Of a stretch of 64,000 bases of DNA, positions 37,430 to 45,462 are shown piece by piece. Origin of the DNA: Rhizobium sp. Root274. GTDB taxonomy: Bacteria > Pseudomonadota > Alphaproteobacteria > Rhizobiales > Rhizobiaceae. The notes under the pieces were generated by a model. That model made no database searches. It was not told where the DNA came from and saw only the letters and a list, made by a program, of their open reading frames with translations. A program made the position numbers and the translations under genes. The stretch lies in assembly GCF_001429245.1 (NCBI RefSeq), contig NZ_LMJE01000008.1:248001-312000 (forward strand). Reading direction: 5' to 3'. Position 1 is the first letter of the stretch. Every line of letters begins with the position of its first letter.

Positions 37430-38485
37430 TCAGATGATTTGATCGATCGCGGTCAAAAACTGATGGCATTCCTCGGCAGTGCCGATGGTCACGCGCAGAT
37501 AATCCCCGATCCGCGGCTTGGCGAAGTGGCGAACCAGGACTGCGCGTTCGCGTAAGCCACGGGCGAGTTCGGCACCTTGATGAGCCGGATGACGGGCGAA
37601 GACGAAGTTGGCCGAAGATGGCAGCACTTCGAAACCACGCGTCTTCAGCGCGTCCGTTACCATGTCGCGATTGGCGATGATCTGATCCCGGGTTTGCTGG
37701 AACCAGGCCTTATCCTCGACAGCCGCAGTCGCAGCGGCCTGGGCAAGTGTGTCCAAGGGATAGGAATTGAAGCTGTCCTTCATCCGCTCCAGCGCCTCGA
37801 TGAGCGGACGTTGCCCAAGGGCAAAGCCGATGCGGAGCCCGGCGAGCGACCTGGACTTGGAGAAGGTGTGAACCACCAGCAGGTTTTCATAGTGCGGGAT
37901 GAGGCTTGCGGCAGTCTCGGCGCCGAAATCGACATAGGCTTCGTCGATAACCACCACCTGATCCGGATGAGATGCGACAAGTGCCTCGATCTCAGACAGG
38001 GGCAAGGCAATGCCTGTCGGGGCATTCGGGTTTGCAAGGATGATCGCGCCGCAGGGGCGGTTGTAATCGCCGATGTGGATAAGCATCGCATCATCCACCG
38101 GCACTTCCTCGACAGCGATTTCGAAGAGCCGGGCATAGGTTTTGTAAAAGCTGTAGGTGATATCAGAGCAGAGCAGTGGCTTGTCGTGCTTGAGAAGGGC
38201 TGCAAAGGTGAAGGCGAGAACCTCATCCGAGCCGTTGCCAACGAAGACCTGATCGGCTTCGAGACCGAAGTTCCGGGCGAGTGTCTCGCGCAGGCGGGAC
38301 GACGAAGGGTCCGGATAGAGCCGCAGGCGATCACCCGAAGCGGCCGAGATCGCCTCCAGCACCCGCGGCGACGGGCCGAAGGGATTTTCGTTGGTGTTCA
38401 GCTTTACCAGCCCCGGGATCTTCGGCTGTTCACCGGCCACATAGGGTTCCAGATTGTGGACGGCAGGGGACCAGAAACGGCTCAT
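37430..38485 (-). CDS. hisC: Histidinol-phosphate aminotransferase
   Basis: A 351-residue PLP enzyme that makes histidinol phosphate in histidine synthesis; relatives also act on aromatic amino acids. Motifs are KLNTNENPFGPSP near 28-40, ANPNAPTG near 151-158, DEAYVDFG near 181-188, and Schiff-base Lys210 in HTFSKSRSLAGLRIGF. The ATG lies one base after the stop of the prenyltransferase gene, so the two are coupled. The frame extends 21 codons further upstream but that part overlaps the prenyltransferase and looks non-coding. Standard length for HisC. Confidence 0.92.
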   Translation of the reverse strand: MSRFWSPAVHNLEPYVAGEQPKIPGLVKLNTNENPFGPSPRVLEAISAASGDRLRLYPDPSSSRLRETLARNFGLEADQVFVGNGSDEVLAFTFAALLKHDKPLLCSDITYSFYKTYARLFEIAVEEVPVDDAMLIHIGDYNRPCGAIILANPNAPTGIALPLSEIEALVASHPDQVVVIDEAYVDFGAETAASLIPHYENLLVVHTFSKSRSLAGLRIGFALGQRPLIEALERMKDSFNSYPLDTLAQAAATAAVEDKAWFQQTRDQIIANRDMVTDALKTRGFEVLPSSANFVFARHPAHQGAELARGLRERAVLVRHFAKPRIGDYLRVTIGTAEECHQFLTAIDQII

Positions 38486-38486
38486 G

Positions 38487-39401
38487 TCAGTTCTTCCTGT
38501 ATGCGATGAAGCGGGCTGCTTCGATGAGGGCCGTGGCCGCGTCTCCATAGGTGGCGAGTTCGTCGCTGGCAGCGGTTACCAGACGCTTTAGTTCGGCTTC
38601 TGCCCAGGCCTGACCTTTGAGGGCCACCAGCGTGCCTTTGCCCTTTGCCGCGTCCTTTCCGGTTGCCTTGCCCATGGTGGCCGCGTCTGCCGTCAGATCG
38701 AGCAGATCGTCCGCCAATTGAAACGCGCGCCCGATCACTTCTCCAAACCGGCGCAGTTTGGCCCGGTCTTCGGCGTCCCGGCCAGCGATGACGGCGCCGG
38801 CTTCGCAGGCAAACCGCAGGAGCGCGCCGGTTTTCATCGATTGCAGCAGGACGATGCCGGCTTCGTCGGGCGTTTGTGTTTCGGCTGCAAGATCAAGCGC
38901 CTGACCGCCTGCCATGCCGCCTATTCCGGCTGCACGGGCGAGTTCAAGGACGAGCGTTGCCTTCGCGCTATCCTGCAGCGGCGTTTCCGGTGACGTGATG
39001 ATGTCAAAAGCGTAAGTCAGCAGGCCGTCGCCTGCGAGAATTGCGGTGGCATAGTCATAAGCGATGTGAACGGTCGGCTTGCCGCGACGCAGGTCGTCGT
39101 CGTCCATGGCCGGAAGGTCGTCATGGACGAGCGAATAGCTGTGCAGACATTCCAGCGCGCAACCGACCTGAAGGGCGGCTTCTTCATTGCCGCCGAACAG
39201 TCGTGTCGCGGCGAGCAACAGATAGGGCCGCAGGCGCTTGCCGCCGTTCAATGCACCGTAATGCATGGCCTCGATCAGTCTCTGTGGACGTGCGATCTCT
39301 CCAGCGCGAGGCCGCGCATCAAGGAGCAAGCCCAGGCGGGCTTCCACCGAAGCTGCGTGGCGTGCGAGATTCTGTTCGAAAGTAGTCGAAGACGGGCCCA
39401 T
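38487..39401 (-). CDS. ispA: Farnesyl diphosphate synthase-type polyprenyl synthetase
   Basis: A 304-residue all-helical prenyltransferase that builds C15 (possibly C20) diphosphates from IPP and DMAPP. The first Asp-rich motif is HDDLPAMDDDD near 93-103 and the second is DDLLD. Substrate-binding GGKRLRPY lies near 53-60. The ATG chosen gives the usual bacterial IspA length. A GTG 51 bases upstream, preceded by AGGGGAC, would add 17 residues and cannot be excluded. It is cotranscribed with hisC. Chain length (FPP versus GGPP) is not certain from sequence alone. Confidence 0.88.
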   Translation of the reverse strand: MGPSSTTFEQNLARHAASVEARLGLLLDARPRAGEIARPQRLIEAMHYGALNGGKRLRPYLLLAATRLFGGNEEAALQVGCALECLHSYSLVHDDLPAMDDDDLRRGKPTVHIAYDYATAILAGDGLLTYAFDIITSPETPLQDSAKATLVLELARAAGIGGMAGGQALDLAAETQTPDEAGIVLLQSMKTGALLRFACEAGAVIAGRDAEDRAKLRRFGEVIGRAFQLADDLLDLTADAATMGKATGKDAAKGKGTLVALKGQAWAEAELKRLVTAASDELATYGDAATALIEAARFIAYRKN

Positions 39402-39527
39402 GCGGGCTATTTCGCACGGCACCCCAGGAGTGGCAACGGGAAATTCCGTCACAGTCCCCTGAGTTTGGCCCTGCTCTACTGGTCAATCGTCAAGAGGATG
39501 CGTATGACAGGCGAGCCCCCGAGATGA

Positions 39528-40283
39528 GTGGATCGATCTTCTTTGACAGCGGACGTGCAGGTTTTGGAGCAGGAGACGGAGGAAGCCCCGGTTGAGGAAG
39601 GCCAGGAGCGCTCGAGACTATGGCGTCGGATCGCCATCGGTGTCGTCGCCTTCCTTTGCGCACCCTATTTTCTGATCCTCGTCTACCGGCTCGATTTCAT
39701 CCACCCCGTCTCCACCCTGATGCTGGCAGATCTCCTGACATTCCAGGGTTATGATCGCCGCTGGGTGGATTTCGAGGATATCTCGCCGAATGTCGTGCGC
39801 GCCGTGATGATGTCCGAAGACGGGCAGTTCTGCATCCATAACGGCGTCGATTGGGGGCAGCTGAAGGGCGTCGTCGATGATGCGCTCGCTGGCGAGGCGA
39901 CCCGGGGTGCCAGCACGATACCCATGCAGACGGCCAAAAACCTGTTTCTCTGGAACAGTCGCTCATTTGTCCGCAAGGGCCTCGAATTGCCGCTGGCGCT
40001 TGCAGCTGACGCTGTCTGGCCCAAGGAGCGGATCATGGAGATCTATCTCAACATCGCCGAGTGGGGGCCAGGCATTTATGGTATCGAGGCTGCGGCTCGG
40101 TACCATTTCAAAACCTCCGCCGCCAAGCTCAGCGCCCGCCAGGCTGCACTGCTCGCCGTCGCGCTCCCCAACCCGATTGATCGGGTGGCCAGCAAGCCGG
40201 GCAAGGGCATGCAACGGCTGGCCAATGTCGTCGACCGCCGGGCAAAGCGATCGGGCGAATACATCACCTGTCTCTATGATTGA
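39528..40283 (+). CDS. mtgA: Monofunctional biosynthetic peptidoglycan transglycosylase
   Basis: A 251-residue GT51 glycosyltransferase that polymerises lipid II into glycan strands. An acidic cytoplasmic head (about 1-30) precedes one membrane anchor (about 34-54) and the periplasmic GT51 domain. Catalytic Glu97 is in [24 protein letters not shown] (the usual Q-x-x-K-N-L motif) and [18 protein letters not shown] follow. The GTG start is weakly supported; TTG 39543 and GTG 39555 are alternatives that would only shorten the cytoplasmic head. Confidence 0.92.
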   Translation: MDRSSLTADVQVLEQETEEAPVEEGQERSRLWRRIAIGVVAFLCAPYFLILVYRLDFIHPVSTLMLADLLTFQGYDRRWVDFEDISPNVVRAVMMSEDGQFCIHNGVDWGQLKGVVDDALAGEATRGASTIPMQTAKNLFLWNSRSFVRKGLELPLALAADAVWPKERIMEIYLNIAEWGPGIYGIEAAARYHFKTSAAKLSARQAALLAVALPNPIDRVASKPGKGMQRLANVVDRRAKRSGEYITCLYD

Positions 40284-40354
40284 GATCAGCAAGTCTCGTT
40301 GGTCGTTTGCCTCAGATGCGGCTAACGTCGCTTTCATCTGAAGGGAAGGTGCCC

Positions 40355-41002
40355 ATGTCCGATCTCGTCCTCTATATCGCCAACAAGAACTACTCGTCCT
40401 GGTCCTTCCGTCCGTGGATCGCCCTGACGGCTGCCGGTATTCCCTTTCGTGAAGAGTTGATCCCGTTCGGCCCCGGTGCGACGAGCCCACAGTTTCGCGA
40501 CCTGTCTCCCACTGGACGGGTTCCGGTCTTGCACCATGGCCCTGTCAGGGTGTGGGAATCGCTCGCTATCATCGAATATGTTGCCGAGCTTTTTCCCGAC
40601 GCCGGGCTTTGGCCGGATAATCCCGCCCGGCGGAGCATGGCGCGGTCGATTTCCATGGAGATGCTCTCCGGTTTTCGCGCTCTGCGGGGCGCTTGCCCGA
40701 TGAACATACGTCGGCCGGTCAGGGCGATCGACCTACCGGAGGGCGTTCAGGCTGACGTGCAGCGGATCGAGGAGATTTGGCGCGACATGCGACAGCTGTC
40801 CGGTGGTCCCTTCCTGTTCGGCGCCTTCAGCGCGGCCGACGCGATGTTTGCTCCGGTGGTCAATCGGTTTTCTGCCTATGATCTCGTCAGTGCTCCAGAG
40901 ACGCTTGATTACATGGCGGCGGTGAAAGCCCATCCCGCCTGGCGAGCCTGGGAGATGGCAGCACTTGCAGAAACCTGGATCGTGCCCGAAGACGAAGCCT
41001 GA
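40355..41002 (+). CDS. Glutathione S-transferase family protein
   Basis: A 215-residue cytosolic GST. The thioredoxin-like N-domain opens with LYIANKNYSSWSFRPWIAL (potential active-site Ser near 15) and carries GRVPVLHHG with the cis-Pro and WESLAIIEYVAELFP with the Glu-Ser glutathione contact. The helical C-domain covers about residues 85-215 and has FSAADAMFAPVVNRF. AAGGGAAGG a few bases before the ATG fixes the start; the frame is open 25 codons further upstream without support. No substrate can be assigned. Confidence 0.9.
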   Translation: MSDLVLYIANKNYSSWSFRPWIALTAAGIPFREELIPFGPGATSPQFRDLSPTGRVPVLHHGPVRVWESLAIIEYVAELFPDAGLWPDNPARRSMARSISMEMLSGFRALRGACPMNIRRPVRAIDLPEGVQADVQRIEEIWRDMRQLSGGPFLFGAFSAADAMFAPVVNRFSAYDLVSAPETLDYMAAVKAHPAWRAWEMAALAETWIVPEDEA

Positions 41003-41011
41003 ACCGTCATT

Positions 41012-41071
41012 CGGGAGGGGCCGAAAAAATCGAGCCGGGGACTGGTCAAACCCCTCCCGGACATGTATAAG
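41012..41071 (+). promoter_or_regulatory. Likely rpmF promoter with an upstream inverted repeat
   Basis: TGGTCA at 41043-41048 and TATAAG at 41066-41071 are 17 bases apart, a reasonable -35/-10 pair 89 bases before rpmF. CGGGAGGGG (41012-41020) and CCCCTCCCG (41051-41059) form a perfect 9-base inverted repeat with its right arm between the -35 and -10. Confidence 0.45.
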
Positions 41072-41159
41072 CCCGCCAAAATCCGAGTTCGCGACAGGTT
41101 CTGTCCGGCCTCATCGAGGCCGCTAAACCTGTTTTGCACCGTCACGTGGAGTAACGAAA

Positions 41160-41345
41160 ATGGCTGTACCGAAGAGAAAAACAAGCCCGTCGAAGCGCGG
41201 TATGCGCCGTTCTGCGGACGCCCTGAAGGCCGCGACCTATGTCGAGGACAAGAATTCCGGCGAACTGCGTCGCCCGCACCATATCGATCTGAAGACCGGT
41301 ATGTATCGCGGCCGTCAGGTTCTGACGCCGAAGGAAAGCGCATAA
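41160..41345 (+). CDS. rpmF: 50S ribosomal protein L32
   Basis: A 61-residue basic ribosomal protein of the large subunit. It begins [18 protein letters not shown], the alphaproteobacterial L32 signature, and ends in [15 protein letters not shown]. It lacks the zinc cysteines seen in some other bacterial L32 proteins. GGAG lies eight bases before the ATG. A strong terminator follows, so it is probably a single-gene transcript. Confidence 0.97.
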   Translation: MAVPKRKTSPSKRGMRRSADALKAATYVEDKNSGELRRPHHIDLKTGMYRGRQVLTPKESA

Positions 41346-41370
41346 TTTCTGCGTGACATCCTGTTTGTTG

Positions 41371-41403
41371 AAGGCCGGCCTTAGCGCCGGCCTTTACTTT
41401 TTT
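41371..41403 (+). terminator. Rho-independent terminator of rpmF
   Basis: Perfect 9-bp stem AAGGCCGGC / GCCGGCCTT around CTTAG, followed by a T-rich run. The stem is identical to that of the galactoside operon terminator at 6392. Confidence 0.88.
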
Positions 41404-41477
41404 AGTCAAGACATTGTTAACTCACGCAGGAGAAGGCCGCCGGACGGGCGTGAACTCCAGGTGAGGAAGGATGTCTG

Positions 41478-41873
41478 ATGTTTGTCGCCATACCCTTGAT
41501 GATCGTGCCGTTCGTCTTTTACAACGCCGTCATGCTGGGAAGTGGTCTACCTTCTTTCGCCGCCACGCTTGTCACGGTGCCGATGCTCTCGGGCGCCCTC
41601 TGGACAATCACCTTGGGTGATGTCGTCGTGCTGACGGCGCTGGCCGCGCTGTTCTTCGAAGTCTTGAAGGCGACGATGAGCAATCGCGGTTCGCTCATTA
41701 ATCATATGCTCTCCATGCTGGTCTTCGTCGTGTTTCTCGTCGAGTTCCTGCTGGTCAGGGATGCAGCCACGCAGCTTTTCTTCACGCTGATGGTGATCGC
41801 CTTCATCGACGTCGTCGCTGGTTTCACGATTTCCAACCGGGCCGCCGGACGAGACGTGTCGATCGGGCTCTGA
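41478..41873 (+). CDS. Conserved small inner-membrane protein of unknown function
   Basis: A 131-residue protein with four likely membrane helices (about 2-22, 25-45, 48-68 and 80-115, the last region probably two segments). It ends in a short polar tail. No known catalytic or binding motif is seen. GAGGAAGG seven bases upstream supports the ATG. It lies alone between the rpmF terminator and a bidirectional terminator shared with phaR. I know no function for it. Confidence 0.75.
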   Translation: MFVAIPLMIVPFVFYNAVMLGSGLPSFAATLVTVPMLSGALWTITLGDVVVLTALAALFFEVLKATMSNRGSLINHMLSMLVFVVFLVEFLLVRDAATQLFFTLMVIAFIDVVAGFTISNRAAGRDVSIGL

Positions 41874-41887
41874 TCTGATCGAAGAAT

Positions 41888-41913
41888 AAAAAAGGCCCCG
41901 GAGCGGGGCCTTT
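41888..41913. terminator. Bidirectional terminator between the membrane protein and phaR
   Basis: Stem AAAGGCCCCG / CGGGGCCTTT around GAG, preceded by A residues and followed by T residues, fits both convergent genes. Confidence 0.88.
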
Positions 41914-41917
41914 CGTC

Positions 41918-42496
41918 TCAGAGATTGTCGAGCTTGCTTTGCAGGGAGCGCAGCTGCTCCTTCAATTCATCAATGTCTTTGGCTTCGGCCTTGCGGGTCT
42001 CCTTGGCAGGTTGCTGACCGCCGAGGAAGGGCGAGAACATCTGCATCGCCTGCTGGAACATCTCGGTATTGCGCTTGACCTGTTCTTCCAACAACTGGAT
42101 CGGCATCTGCAGATTCTTCGACAGTGGATGATCGCCAAAGGCCTTGGTCATCTGCTCGCGCATCTGGGTCTGCTGCTCGGTGAAGGCCTTCATCGAGTGC
42201 TCCAGGAAGCTCGGCACCACCATCTGCATCTGATCGCCGTAGTAGCTGATCAGCTGGCGCAGGAAAGAGATCGGGAGTAGCGTATTGCCCGTCTTTGACT
42301 CCTGTTCGAAGATGATCTGGGTCAGGACAGAGTGCGTGATGTCTTCGCCGGACTTGGCGTCCTGCACCAGAAAATCCTCGCCCTTCTTGACCATCTTGGC
42401 CAAGTCCTCAAGCGTCACGTAAGTGCTCGTGCCGGTATTATAGAGGCGTCGATTGGCGTATTTCTTGATAACGATTTCGCCATCGGCTTTGGCCAT
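41918..42496 (-). CDS. phaR: Polyhydroxyalkanoate synthesis repressor PhaR (AniA)
   Basis: A 192-residue regulator of PHB granule formation and carbon flow, acting by binding PHB and DNA. The N-terminal PHB-accumulation regulator domain is clear (IVIKKYANRRLYNT followed by YVTLEDLAKMVKKGEDF, residues about 6-40). The middle region contacts granules, and a coiled coil ends the protein (about 165-192). AGGAG precedes the ATG. It is divergent from phaA, the usual rhizobial arrangement. Confidence 0.95.
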   Translation of the reverse strand: MAKADGEIVIKKYANRRLYNTGTSTYVTLEDLAKMVKKGEDFLVQDAKSGEDITHSVLTQIIFEQESKTGNTLLPISFLRQLISYYGDQMQMVVPSFLEHSMKAFTEQQTQMREQMTKAFGDHPLSKNLQMPIQLLEEQVKRNTEMFQQAMQMFSPFLGGQQPAKETRKAEAKDIDELKEQLRSLQSKLDNL

Positions 42497-42722
42497 TGCG
42501 GTCTCCTAACCCGTCGTTTTTCGGTTATTTTTGCTCTTCCCAGTGATGAATGTAAGCGCAAATGAGAGCTGGTGACAATCTCTTTGTGCAATGCACGAAA
42601 GCGAATTGACGAAAGACAGGACCTTGCAACCAAAGAACGATCCGGCGGGGTTTATCCTGTTTGACACCGGCGGCAGTCTTTGACAGTTTCTTTCGAAACA
42701 CAACATTTCGGAGGAGACGTCC
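42497..42722. promoter_or_regulatory. phaR/phaA divergent regulatory region with a short palindrome
   Basis: The 226-base gap carries promoters for both genes. GTGCA-A-TGCAC at 42586-42596 is a perfect 5-base-arm palindrome built of TGC units; PhaR proteins are known to bind TGC-rich sites. The role is inferred, not tested. Confidence 0.4.
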
Positions 42723-43904
42723 ATGACCAGTCCGTCCATCGTCATCGCCAGCGCCGCCAGAACGCCGGTCGGTTCGTTCAATGGTGCCCTGTCATCCGTT
42801 GCCGCACATGATCTCGGGGCCGTGGCCATCAAGGCCGTGCTTGAGCGTGCGGGCGTGGAGGCCGGCGAGGTCGACGAAGTCATCCTCGGACAGATCCTGA
42901 CGGCAGGCCAGGGGCAGAACCCCGCTCGACAGGCTGCGATGAAGGCCGGCATTCCGCAGGAAGCAACGGCCTGGGGCCTCAATCAGCTGTGCGGTTCGGG
43001 CCTGCGCGCCGTTGCCATCGGCATGCAGCAGATCCTGACTGGCGACGCCAAGATCATCATCGCCGGAGGGCAGGAATCCATGTCCATGGCGCCGCATTGC
43101 GCGCATCTGCGCAATGGCACCAAGATGGGCGACCTGAAGATGGTCGACACGATGATCAAGGATGGCCTGACGGATGCCTTTTACGGCTATCATATGGGCA
43201 CGACCGCAGAAAACGTGGCGCGCCAGTGGCAGCTGACCCGTGAGGAGCAGGACGCGTTTGCGGTCGCCTCCCAGAACAAGGCGGAAGCGGCTCAGGTTGC
43301 CGGCCGCTTCAAGGACGAAATCGTGCCGGTCATCGTGCCCGGCCGCAAGGGTGATGTCACTGTCGATCAGGACGAATACATTCGGATCGGTGCGACGCTC
43401 GAAAGCATGCAGAAGCTGAAGCCCGCCTTCGACAAGGAAGGCAGCGTGACTGCCGGCAACGCGTCCGGCATCAATGATGGCGCCGCCGCTGCCCTGCTGA
43501 TGACCGAGGCTGAAGCCTCGCGTCGCGGCATCGCGCCGCTTGCACGCATTGTCTCTTGGGCAACGGCGGGTGTCGATCCGAAGATCATGGGCACCGGCCC
43601 GATCCCGGCATCGCGCAAAGCTCTTGAAAAGGCCGGGTGGAAGATCTCCGACCTTGATCTGGTCGAAGCCAACGAAGCCTTCGCTGCCCAGGCCTGCGCA
43701 GTCAACAAGGACCTCGGCTGGGATACCTCGATCGTCAACGTGAACGGCGGTGCCATTGCGATTGGCCATCCGGTCGGTGCGTCGGGTGCGCGCATCCTCA
43801 ACACGCTTGTATTCGAGATGAAACGCCGCGGCGCCAAGAAGGGTCTCGCCACGCTCTGCATCGGCGGTGGCATGGGCGTCGCCATGTGCCTCGAAGCTCT
43901 CTGA
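42723..43904 (+). CDS. phaA: Acetyl-CoA acetyltransferase (beta-ketothiolase)
   Basis: A 393-residue tetrameric biosynthetic thiolase that condenses two acetyl-CoA to acetoacetyl-CoA, the first step to PHB. Catalytic Cys90 is in [11 protein letters not shown], His349 in [13 protein letters not shown], and Cys379 in [18 protein letters not shown] precedes the ATG. phaB follows 158 bases later, so the two PHB precursor enzymes are clustered and face the repressor gene phaR. The PHB synthase gene phaC is not in the window. Confidence 0.96.
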   Translation: MTSPSIVIASAARTPVGSFNGALSSVAAHDLGAVAIKAVLERAGVEAGEVDEVILGQILTAGQGQNPARQAAMKAGIPQEATAWGLNQLCGSGLRAVAIGMQQILTGDAKIIIAGGQESMSMAPHCAHLRNGTKMGDLKMVDTMIKDGLTDAFYGYHMGTTAENVARQWQLTREEQDAFAVASQNKAEAAQVAGRFKDEIVPVIVPGRKGDVTVDQDEYIRIGATLESMQKLKPAFDKEGSVTAGNASGINDGAAAALLMTEAEASRRGIAPLARIVSWATAGVDPKIMGTGPIPASRKALEKAGWKISDLDLVEANEAFAAQACAVNKDLGWDTSIVNVNGGAIAIGHPVGASGARILNTLVFEMKRRGAKKGLATLCIGGGMGVAMCLEAL

Positions 43905-44062
43905 GATTGAAGGCGTGGCGTTTTCGCCAGCAGTTCATCCATTGATATTGTCTTTCCCGGTCGCGAACCGGGGACGACATTCTTGTGCCAAGGCGGAAGA
44001 TATCGCCTGACACACACACCACGGAACGGGAACGCGAAGAACCGATAAGGGGAGGACTGACG

Positions 44063-44788
44063 ATGAGCAGAGTAGCTTTGGTGACCGGCGGCACGCGCGG
44101 GATCGGAGCGGCGATTTCAATCGCATTGAAGGCGGCCGGGTACAAGGTCGCAGCCAACTTCGCGGGTAATGAGGAAAAGGCCAAGGCCTTCGAAGCCGAA
44201 ACCGGCATACCCGTGTTCAAGTGGGACGTGTCCAGCTATCAGGCTTGCGCCGAGGGCATTGCTGCCGTCGAGGCGGCGCTCGGCCCGGTTGAAGTCCTGG
44301 TCAACAATGCGGGCATTACGCGCGACGCCATGTTCCACAAGATGACCCCGGAGCAGTGGGGGGAGGTTATCGGCACAAACCTCACCGGTCTGTTCAACAT
44401 GACCCATCCGCTGTGGAGCGGCATGCGCGATCGCAATTTCGGTCGCGTCATCAACATCTCCTCGATCAACGGGCAGAAGGGCCAGATGGGGCAGGCCAAT
44501 TATTCCGCCGCAAAAGCGGGTGATCTGGGTTTCACCAAGGCGCTAGCCCAGGAGGGTGCCGCCAAGGGAATTACAGTCAACGCCATCTGCCCCGGATATA
44601 TTGGCACCGAGATGGTGCGTGCGATCCCGGAAAAGGTCCTGAACGAGCGCATCATCCCGCAGATCCCCGTTGGTCGCCTCGGAGAGCCTGAGGAAATTGC
44701 GCGCTGCGTGGTATTTCTTGCGTCCGATGATGCCGGTTTCATCACGGGATCGACGATCTCTGCGAATGGTGGTCAGTTCTTCGTCTGA
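44063..44788 (+). CDS. phaB: Acetoacetyl-CoA reductase
   Basis: A 241-residue NADPH-dependent SDR that reduces acetoacetyl-CoA to (R)-3-hydroxybutyryl-CoA, the PHB monomer. The cofactor loop TGGTRGIG lies at 8-15, NNAG at 81-84, catalytic Ser134, Tyr147 and Lys151. AAGGGGAGGA lies six bases before the ATG. The frame is open 26 codons upstream without support. Placement after phaA and the SINGQKGQMGQANYSAAKAG-type active-site region assign it to PhaB rather than FabG. Confidence 0.95.
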   Translation: MSRVALVTGGTRGIGAAISIALKAAGYKVAANFAGNEEKAKAFEAETGIPVFKWDVSSYQACAEGIAAVEAALGPVEVLVNNAGITRDAMFHKMTPEQWGEVIGTNLTGLFNMTHPLWSGMRDRNFGRVINISSINGQKGQMGQANYSAAKAGDLGFTKALAQEGAAKGITVNAICPGYIGTEMVRAIPEKVLNERIIPQIPVGRLGEPEEIARCVVFLASDDAGFITGSTISANGGQFFV

Positions 44789-44880
44789 TCGCAATCGACC
44801 GTAAGCTGTTAAGGAACAGCGCGGAGGAGCACGGCCAGAACTCTTAATATCCACCGCTTCCTATGGTTAAGCAGTTGTAA

Positions 44881-44950
44881 TTCCACATCATCTAGCGGTG
44901 AACGAAACGAGAAAACACCTGCGTCTGCGATTCGTCGCTGATTCGTTCCG
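44881..44950. repeat. Intergenic element related to the one at 46600
   Basis: TTCCACATC, then TAGCGGTGAAC, then GATTCGTCGCTGATTCGTTC match, with small gaps, the same order of blocks at 46600-46665 (TTCCACATC, TAGCCGTGAAC, GATTCGTCTCCGATTCGTTC). Both copies are intergenic and contain paired GANTC sites. Confidence 0.5.
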
Positions 44951-44976
44951 GCTTTGATCGAGAGGTTAACGCCGAA

Positions 44977-45018
44977 ACAGAAAAGGCCGCCGAACATGGG
45001 TTCGGCGGCCTTTTCTGT
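44977..45018. terminator. Long bidirectional terminator hairpin between phaB and a small lipoprotein gene
   Basis: A perfect 19-bp stem (44977-44995 with 45000-45018) around ATGG; GC-rich core GGCCGCCGAAC flanked by AAAA on one side and TTTT on the other, so it works on both strands. Confidence 0.9.
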
Positions 45019-45031
45019 GACGTCAATACTG

Positions 45032-45286
45032 TTAGCGGCAGCGAGCTTCGTAGGTGCGGCCGTAGCGATCGCGATAGACGCAGTAACCGGCACGTTCCTG
45101 CGAGTTGCCGATCAGAGCGCCAGCGACACCGCCGACAGCTGCGCCGACTGCTGCACCACGGACATTGCCGGTTGCAACGCCACCGATGATGGCGCCGGAA
45201 GCAGCACCAATGCCGGCACCGCGTTCGGTTTGCGTGCAAGAAGCGAGAGGGGCGATCAATGCCAATGCCAGAAGGGTCTTTTTCAT
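45032..45286 (-). CDS. Small glycine-zipper lipoprotein
   Basis: An 84-residue envelope protein. It has a lipoprotein signal ending in LASC (Cys17), then a Gly/Ala-rich zipper in two membrane-like segments (about 24-62), and a short C-terminus with two cysteines and YRDRYGRTYEARCR. It resembles the SlyB/OsmB-type glycine-zipper lipoproteins found widely in rhizobia. The role is probably structural in the outer membrane. GGAAA-rich sequence precedes the ATG. Confidence 0.85.
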   Translation of the reverse strand: MKKTLLALALIAPLASCTQTERGAGIGAASGAIIGGVATGNVRGAAVGAAVGGVAGALIGNSQERAGYCVYRDRYGRTYEARCR

Positions 45287-45309
45287 CGTCGTTTCCTTTT
45301 CCCTAGAGT

Positions 45310-45462
45310 TTAAATTCGACCCATCAACATCAGGATGATGAGGATGAGCAGTACCAGTCCAAGACCCCCCGACGGGCCGTAACCCCAGCCGCGGCTATAG
45401 CCCCAGCTCGGCAATGCGCCGATCAGCAGCAGAATCAAAATGACGATGAGAATTGTACTCAT
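45310..45462 (-). CDS. DUF3309-like tiny membrane protein
   Basis: A 50-residue protein with the layout MSTILIVILILLLIGALPSW, a Gly/Tyr/Ser-rich middle (GYSRGWGYGPSGG), and a second hydrophobic segment ending LMLMGRI. This matches the small DUF3309 proteins common in Rhizobiales, whose function is unknown. AGGAGAGG lies upstream of the ATG. Its first 68 bases lie inside the annotated 3' end of the alpha/beta hydrolase gene in another frame, which is unusual. Confidence 0.78.
   Translation of the reverse strand: MSTILIVILILLLIGALPSWGYSRGWGYGPSGGLGLVLLILIILMLMGRI

Noticed and set aside
39066-39527. A 153-codon plus-strand frame opposite the prenyl synthetase and ending at mtgA
   Set aside because: Mostly antisense to the conserved prenyltransferase; no sign of translation.
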